From Flavipsychrobacter sp. (GTDB taxonomy: Bacteria; Bacteroidota; Bacteroidia; Chitinophagales; Chitinophagaceae): DNA of 8,829 nt. Where the stretch lies: NCBI GenBank assembly GCA_021156265.1, contig JAJNBR010000108.1, forward strand, positions 1-8,829, read 5' to 3'. The position numbers were made by a program, and so were the translations under genes. Below the pieces are notes generated by a model, which made no database searches, was not told the origin of the DNA, and was given only the letters and a program-made list of their open reading frames with translations. Numbering within the stretch: the first letter of the stretch is position 1; every line of letters begins with the position of its first letter. Positions 6,564 to 8,829 of this stretch are shown in pieces.

Positions 6564-6764
6564 ATGAAATTCGTAAAATTCAGCATCCTGGCCCTGGCAA
6601 TGGGCGTTTTCGTAGCTTCTTGCGGTAACACAACTGAAGAAGAAACAACTACTACTGACACTGCAACTATGATGCCTGAAGCTACTCCAGCTCCAGTTGA
6701 CACTATGACTGCTGCTCCTGCTACAACTGACACTACAGTTCACGTTGATTCAGTTGCTCACTAG
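6564..6764 (+). CDS. Small Thr/Ala/Pro-rich lipoprotein of unknown function
   Basis: A 66-residue protein. Residues 1-19 are a lipoprotein signal peptide (two Lys, then a hydrophobic core SILALAMGVFVAS) with lipobox VASC, so Cys20 would be acylated. The mature chain is only about 47 residues and of low complexity: a Glu/Thr run (EEETTTTDTAT), two APAPVDTMT-like blocks rich in Ala, Pro and Thr, and the end HVDSVAH. No fold or enzyme motif is visible and it looks disordered. The ATG has an A-rich leader (AAAAACAAAGTC) instead of a Shine-Dalgarno, as usual in Bacteroidota. The gene has its own terminator and is divergent from the ECF sigma factor gene, so it may be a target of that sigma factor. 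A signal peptide with a proper lipobox argues that this is a real gene despite its size. Confidence 0.8.
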   Translation: MKFVKFSILALAMGVFVASCGNTTEEETTTTDTATMMPEATPAPVDTMTAAPATTDTTVHVDSVAH

Positions 6765-6791
6765 TCTTTAGTTTGCACTAATATTATAGAG

Positions 6792-6824
6792 AACCATCCT
6801 GTACAGGATGGTTTTTCTTTTTTT
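6792..6824 (+). terminator. Intrinsic terminator of the lipoprotein gene
   Basis: A perfect 22-bp palindrome (6792-6813) folds as a 9-bp stem with a GTAC loop and is followed by a long T-rich run (TTTTTCTTTTTTT). The T run is on the plus strand only. The hairpin also lies just past the rsmI stop, but the minus-strand exit (CTCTATAATATT) is a poor terminator tail. Confidence 0.9.
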
Positions 6825-7491
6825 ATTCTTTTCCGGCTACTACCAGGACGATCTCGCCTTTTGGGGTGGTAGCCGTATAATGTTTGGCTAATTCGGCCAG
6901 GGTTCCTTTCCTCGTTTCTTCAAACATCTTGGTCAGCTCGCGGCACACGGCTGCCTGTCGGTCGGCGCCAAAGTAGGTAGCCAGTTCTTCCAACGTTTTT
7001 ACCAGGCGGTGGGGCGATTCATATAGAATTATCGTCCTTTCTTCCTCAGCCAGCGCCTTCATAGCAGTCTGACGGCCTTTTTTTAAAGGAAGAAACCCCT
7101 CGAACACAAACCTGTTGCTGGGGATGCCCGACTGGATAAGCGCGGGCACGAAGGCCGTAGCACCCGGCAGGCATTCCACCGGGATATCGTTGCGGAGGCA
7201 CTCGCGTACTAATAAGAAACCGGGATCCGAAACACCGGGCGTACCCGCATCGGTGAGCAGGGCAAAGGTTTTACCGTCCTGCAGCTGCTCCACCAGGTGG
7301 TTGAGGATCTTATGCTCATTGTGCTGGTGGTAGGGGGTCAGCGGCTTCTGGATATTGTAATGGCGCAACAATACCGAGCTGGTGCGGGTATCTTCACACA
7401 GAATCACATCTGCATTCTTCAATACTTCTACAGCCCGGTAAGTAATATCGCCGAGGTTACCAATGGGGGATGGCACCAGGTAGAGCCGCAT
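6823..7491 (-). CDS. rsmI: 16S rRNA (cytidine(1402)-2'-O)-methyltransferase RsmI
   Basis: A 222-residue SAM-dependent methyltransferase of the tetrapyrrole-methylase fold. It 2'-O-methylates C1402 of 16S rRNA in the decoding centre. Family motifs in order are LVPSPIGNLGDIT (5-17), CEDTRTSSVLLRHY (32-45), LLTDAGTPGVSDPG (78-91), CLPGATAFVPALIQSGIP (107-124) with FEGFLP (130-135), LYESPHRL (156-163), CRELTKMFEE (183-192) and KGEIVLVVAG (211-220). The chain stops right after the catalytic fold and lacks the roughly 60-residue C-terminal extension of E. coli RsmI (286 aa). The start ATG lies 1 nt after the purS stop, which implies coupled translation. It is the last gene of the pssA-purS-rsmI group. 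Confidence 0.96.
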   Translation of the reverse strand: MRLYLVPSPIGNLGDITYRAVEVLKNADVILCEDTRTSSVLLRHYNIQKPLTPYHQHNEHKILNHLVEQLQDGKTFALLTDAGTPGVSDPGFLLVRECLRNDIPVECLPGATAFVPALIQSGIPSNRFVFEGFLPLKKGRQTAMKALAEEERTIILYESPHRLVKTLEELATYFGADRQAAVCRELTKMFEETRKGTLAELAKHYTATTPKGEIVLVVAGKE

Positions 7492-7492
7492 G

Positions 7493-7744
7493 TTATCCGG
7501 CTACCAGGGTAAAGTCAAAAGCTTCCATCACGGGGTTGGCCAGCAGTTTTTTGCAGGCGTCCTGTGTCAGCTGGCGGGCTTCTTCTTCGCTGCCGGCTTC
7601 AATTTGCAGGCTGATGTGTTTGCCCACGCGTACATCCTGTACCTGGCCCAGGCCCAGGTTGTGCAGGCTATTGCTTACTGCTTTGCCTTGTGGGTCCAGC
7701 AGTTCTTTCAGGGGCATTACGTTGATATGAGCGGTATATTTCAT
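7493..7744 (-). CDS. purS: Phosphoribosylformylglycinamidine synthase subunit PurS
   Basis: An 83-residue protein, the normal size of PurS. PurS joins PurQ (glutaminase) and the small form of PurL to make FGAM synthase, the fourth step of purine synthesis, and bridges the subunits for ammonia transfer. The family pattern is clear: INVMPLKELLDPQGKAV (7-23), NLGLGQVQDVRVGKHI (29-44), then LANPVMEAFDFTLV (68-81). The protein is a beta-alpha-beta-beta-alpha-beta unit. Separate purS implies that purL and purQ are split genes elsewhere, as in Bacillus, and not the long single-chain PurL of E. coli; they are not in this window. It sits 7 nt after pssA and 1 nt before rsmI. Confidence 0.95.
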   Translation of the reverse strand: MKYTAHINVMPLKELLDPQGKAVSNSLHNLGLGQVQDVRVGKHISLQIEAGSEEEARQLTQDACKKLLANPVMEAFDFTLVAG

Positions 7745-7751
7745 ATTATGA

Positions 7752-8516
7752 TTATGCTTCTTTCGGTTGATAAACGAGCGACAAAATTATGTAGATAATA
7801 AATGCCAACGGTATGGCGGCTACATTAATAAAAGGAATAGCTGCAAGTGTAACGGCGATCACCACCAGTTGAGGCCACATGGTAGCCAGGCTCCATTTGG
7901 CAGGGATGAACTTGAAGAACCGCACTTTCGATACCATCAGCCAGCATACCAGGGCTATAATAAGGTAAAGTACCCAAGCCTTTTGAAACATAACGCCCAG
8001 GCCCATAGGGTTGAACCAGTTGATGAGCGGGAAAGACGCTACCAGCAAGCCCGCGGCGGGTATCGGCATGCCGATGAACCATGCTTTTTGCTCGCTGCTA
8101 CTGATGTTGAACCTTGCCAGCCTGAGCGCGCCGAAGCAGGCTACCAGGAAGGCCGGGCTCATAGCCAGCATACTTACATCCATTGCGCCGGGTGCACTCA
8201 TATGAGCTGCCCACAGCATTTTGAACAGGATCATGGAAGGCGCTACGCCGAACGACACCACATCGGCCAGCGAGTCGAGGTCTTTGCCAATGGGCGAGAA
8301 TACCTTGAGGGCGCGGGCGGTAAACCCGTCCAGCACATCGAAGATGGCTGCCAGGGCTATGAATACGCTGCCCCAGTAGGCCTGCTCGGTGGCTATGACC
8401 CAATATTCCTCCCCGCTGAACGAAGCCAGGTAAGGCTGGGAGTTGAGGATGAAGACGATGGCTATACAACCGCTAAACAGGTTGGCAAGCGTCAGCAGAT
8501 TGGGTAAATGCTTCAT
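7752..8516 (-). CDS. pssA: CDP-diacylglycerol--serine O-phosphatidyltransferase
   Basis: A 254-residue integral-membrane enzyme of the CDP-alcohol phosphatidyltransferase family. It makes phosphatidylserine, the precursor of phosphatidylethanolamine, from CDP-diacylglycerol and L-serine. The family signature DGxxAR..G...D...D is complete: Asp60, Asp63-Gly64, Ala67-Arg68, Gly77, Asp81 and Asp85, within a cytoplasmic end of a helix. The N-terminal PNLLTLANLFSG (5-16) is the usual start of type II PssA, and SFGVAPS (88-94) follows the active site. Several hydrophobic helices fill the rest (about 12-26, 48-60, 88-104, 117-131, 150-166, 178-196, 211-250). The gene is first in an apparent operon with purS and rsmI. 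Phosphatidylglycerophosphate synthase shares the signature, but the N-terminus and the SFGVAPS context favour PssA. Confidence 0.93.
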   Translation of the reverse strand: MKHLPNLLTLANLFSGCIAIVFILNSQPYLASFSGEEYWVIATEQAYWGSVFIALAAIFDVLDGFTARALKVFSPIGKDLDSLADVVSFGVAPSMILFKMLWAAHMSAPGAMDVSMLAMSPAFLVACFGALRLARFNISSSEQKAWFIGMPIPAAGLLVASFPLINWFNPMGLGVMFQKAWVLYLIIALVCWLMVSKVRFFKFIPAKWSLATMWPQLVVIAVTLAAIPFINVAAIPLAFIIYIILSLVYQPKEA

Positions 8517-8523
8517 GAGGGCA

Positions 8524-8531
8524 CAAAACTA
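8524..8531 (-). promoter_or_regulatory. Probable Bacteroidota -7 promoter element for pssA-purS-rsmI
   Basis: The minus strand reads TAGTTTTG, an exact TAnnTTTG match, ending only 7 nt before the pssA ATG (8514-8516). The transcript would have a very short or no leader. The nearest minus-strand TTG upstream lies about 31 nt away, further than the usual spacing of about 19, so the -33 element is weak. Confidence 0.5.
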
Positions 8532-8557
8532 GCAATTTTCCCGGTTGGCTGTGAGCC

Positions 8558-8628
8558 TGTTACAATTGTTACAAATGGGTGTTACAAGAGCGGTTTTCAT
8601 GGGATTTATGGTGATTTTTTTGTTACAA
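8558..8628 (+). repeat. Four direct TGTTACAA octamers
   Basis: Identical TGTTACAA copies start at 8558, 8567, 8580 and 8621, all in the same orientation, with start spacings of 9, 13 and 41 nt. The cluster lies 42-112 nt upstream of the pssA start, so it could be a binding site for a regulator of that operon. Confidence 0.6.
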
Positions 8629-8734
8629 TGTCGTTTTTTGGGTGTTGGTGGAATGCTTGTCTGTAGCGGGTTTGGTTCTGAATTTGTTTCAATTTGTTTA
8701 CAGACCCCTACCCCTTATACCTTGGGCAGCCCGG

Positions 8735-8780
8735 TTGTGTATAATTGTGTATGTTTTGAGCTGTTTTAAAAAATACACAA
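8735..8780. repeat. Three TTGTGTAT octamers, two direct and one inverted
   Basis: TTGTGTAT lies at 8735-8742 and 8745-8752, exactly 10 nt apart, and its reverse complement ATACACAA at 8773-8780. The first copy extends to TGTGTATAA (8736-8744), which matches the reverse complement of the E. coli DnaA box TTATNCACA. The other two copies match it at 6 of 8 fixed positions. Confidence 0.6.
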
Positions 8781-8829
8781 GCTGGCTGGTTGTTAACATT
8801 TGTTGACGTTGTTAGCGCTTTTTTCGAAA

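Larger units (their letters stand above)
8517..8829. other. Gene-free, G+T-rich repeat-bearing region at the end of the window
   Basis: No convincing gene is seen in these 313 bases. The plus strand is strongly G+T-rich: by hand count 91 of the 120 bases at 8581-8700. It contains the pssA promoter element at its left edge, four TGTTACAA octamers (8558-8628), three TTGTGTAT octamers (8735-8780), an AT-rich TTTTAAAAAATA (8764-8775) and the palindrome TGTTAACA (8791-8798). It may be the upstream control region of a gene beyond the window, or part of a replication origin. Confidence 0.5.

Noticed and set aside
6267..6743. A 158-codon minus-strand frame crossing the sigma factor start, the gap and the lipoprotein
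   Set aside because: It overlaps two better-supported genes and begins with a Cys/Ser-rich stretch that is simply the antisense of the Thr/Glu-rich lipoprotein.
7767..8507. A 246-codon open frame on the plus strand opposite pssA
   Set aside because: It is the mirror of pssA; its His-, Gln- and Arg-rich translation looks like an antisense reading of a membrane protein.
8545..8769. A 74-codon plus-strand frame in the terminal gene-free region
   Set aside because: It needs a TTG start, and the strong G+T bias alone favours long stop-poor frames and hydrophobic translations. No upstream signals support it.

Overview
The window looks like chromosomal DNA of a Bacteroidota bacterium, probably a member of the Chitinophagaceae or a close relative. 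Four things point there: a type IX secretion (T9SS) type A C-terminal sorting domain, a SusC/RagA-style TonB-dependent receptor with a carboxypeptidase-like N-terminal extension, start codons without Shine-Dalgarno sequences, and TAnnTTTG promoter elements just ahead of tatC and pssA. The family is inferred from protein style only; no rRNA is present.

Layout. (1) Bases 1-3212, plus strand: a haem-uptake pair. The 3' part of a HmuY-like haem-binding protein carrying a T9SS tail is followed, after a strong intrinsic terminator, by a HmuR-like TonB-dependent receptor. The receptor has a FRAP box, a histidine and an NPNL-like box, the signature of haem receptors. (2) 3229-4586, minus strand: tatC then rpiB, 10 nt apart, sharing a hairpin terminator with the convergent receptor gene. 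(3) 4649-6319, minus strand: an ECF sigma factor gene, probably starting at GTG, followed 2 nt later by a membrane protein. That protein joins an anti-sigma-like cytoplasmic N-terminus, one transmembrane helix and a coiled coil to an HtrA-like serine protease domain with a complete His-Asp-Ser triad. (4) 6320-6563: a divergent AT-rich control region that carries a near-identical GGTTAC(C)TTTTTC element facing each flanking gene. (5) 6564-6764, plus strand: a tiny Thr/Ala/Pro-rich lipoprotein with its own terminator. (6) 6823-8516, minus strand: a compact pssA-purS-rsmI operon (phospholipid synthesis, purine synthesis, 16S rRNA methylation). (7) 8517-8829: a gene-free, strongly G+T-rich stretch with four TGTTACAA octamers and three TTGTGTAT octamers, one of which contains a perfect match to the E. 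coli DnaA-box consensus.

Functionally most of the window is housekeeping. The parts most worth a second look are the sigma factor and anti-sigma/protease fusion with its divergent lipoprotein, the T9SS-tailed HmuY with a methionine-rich duplicated loop, and the repeat-bearing end of the window. I saw no tRNA, rRNA, CRISPR array, insertion sequence or phage gene.
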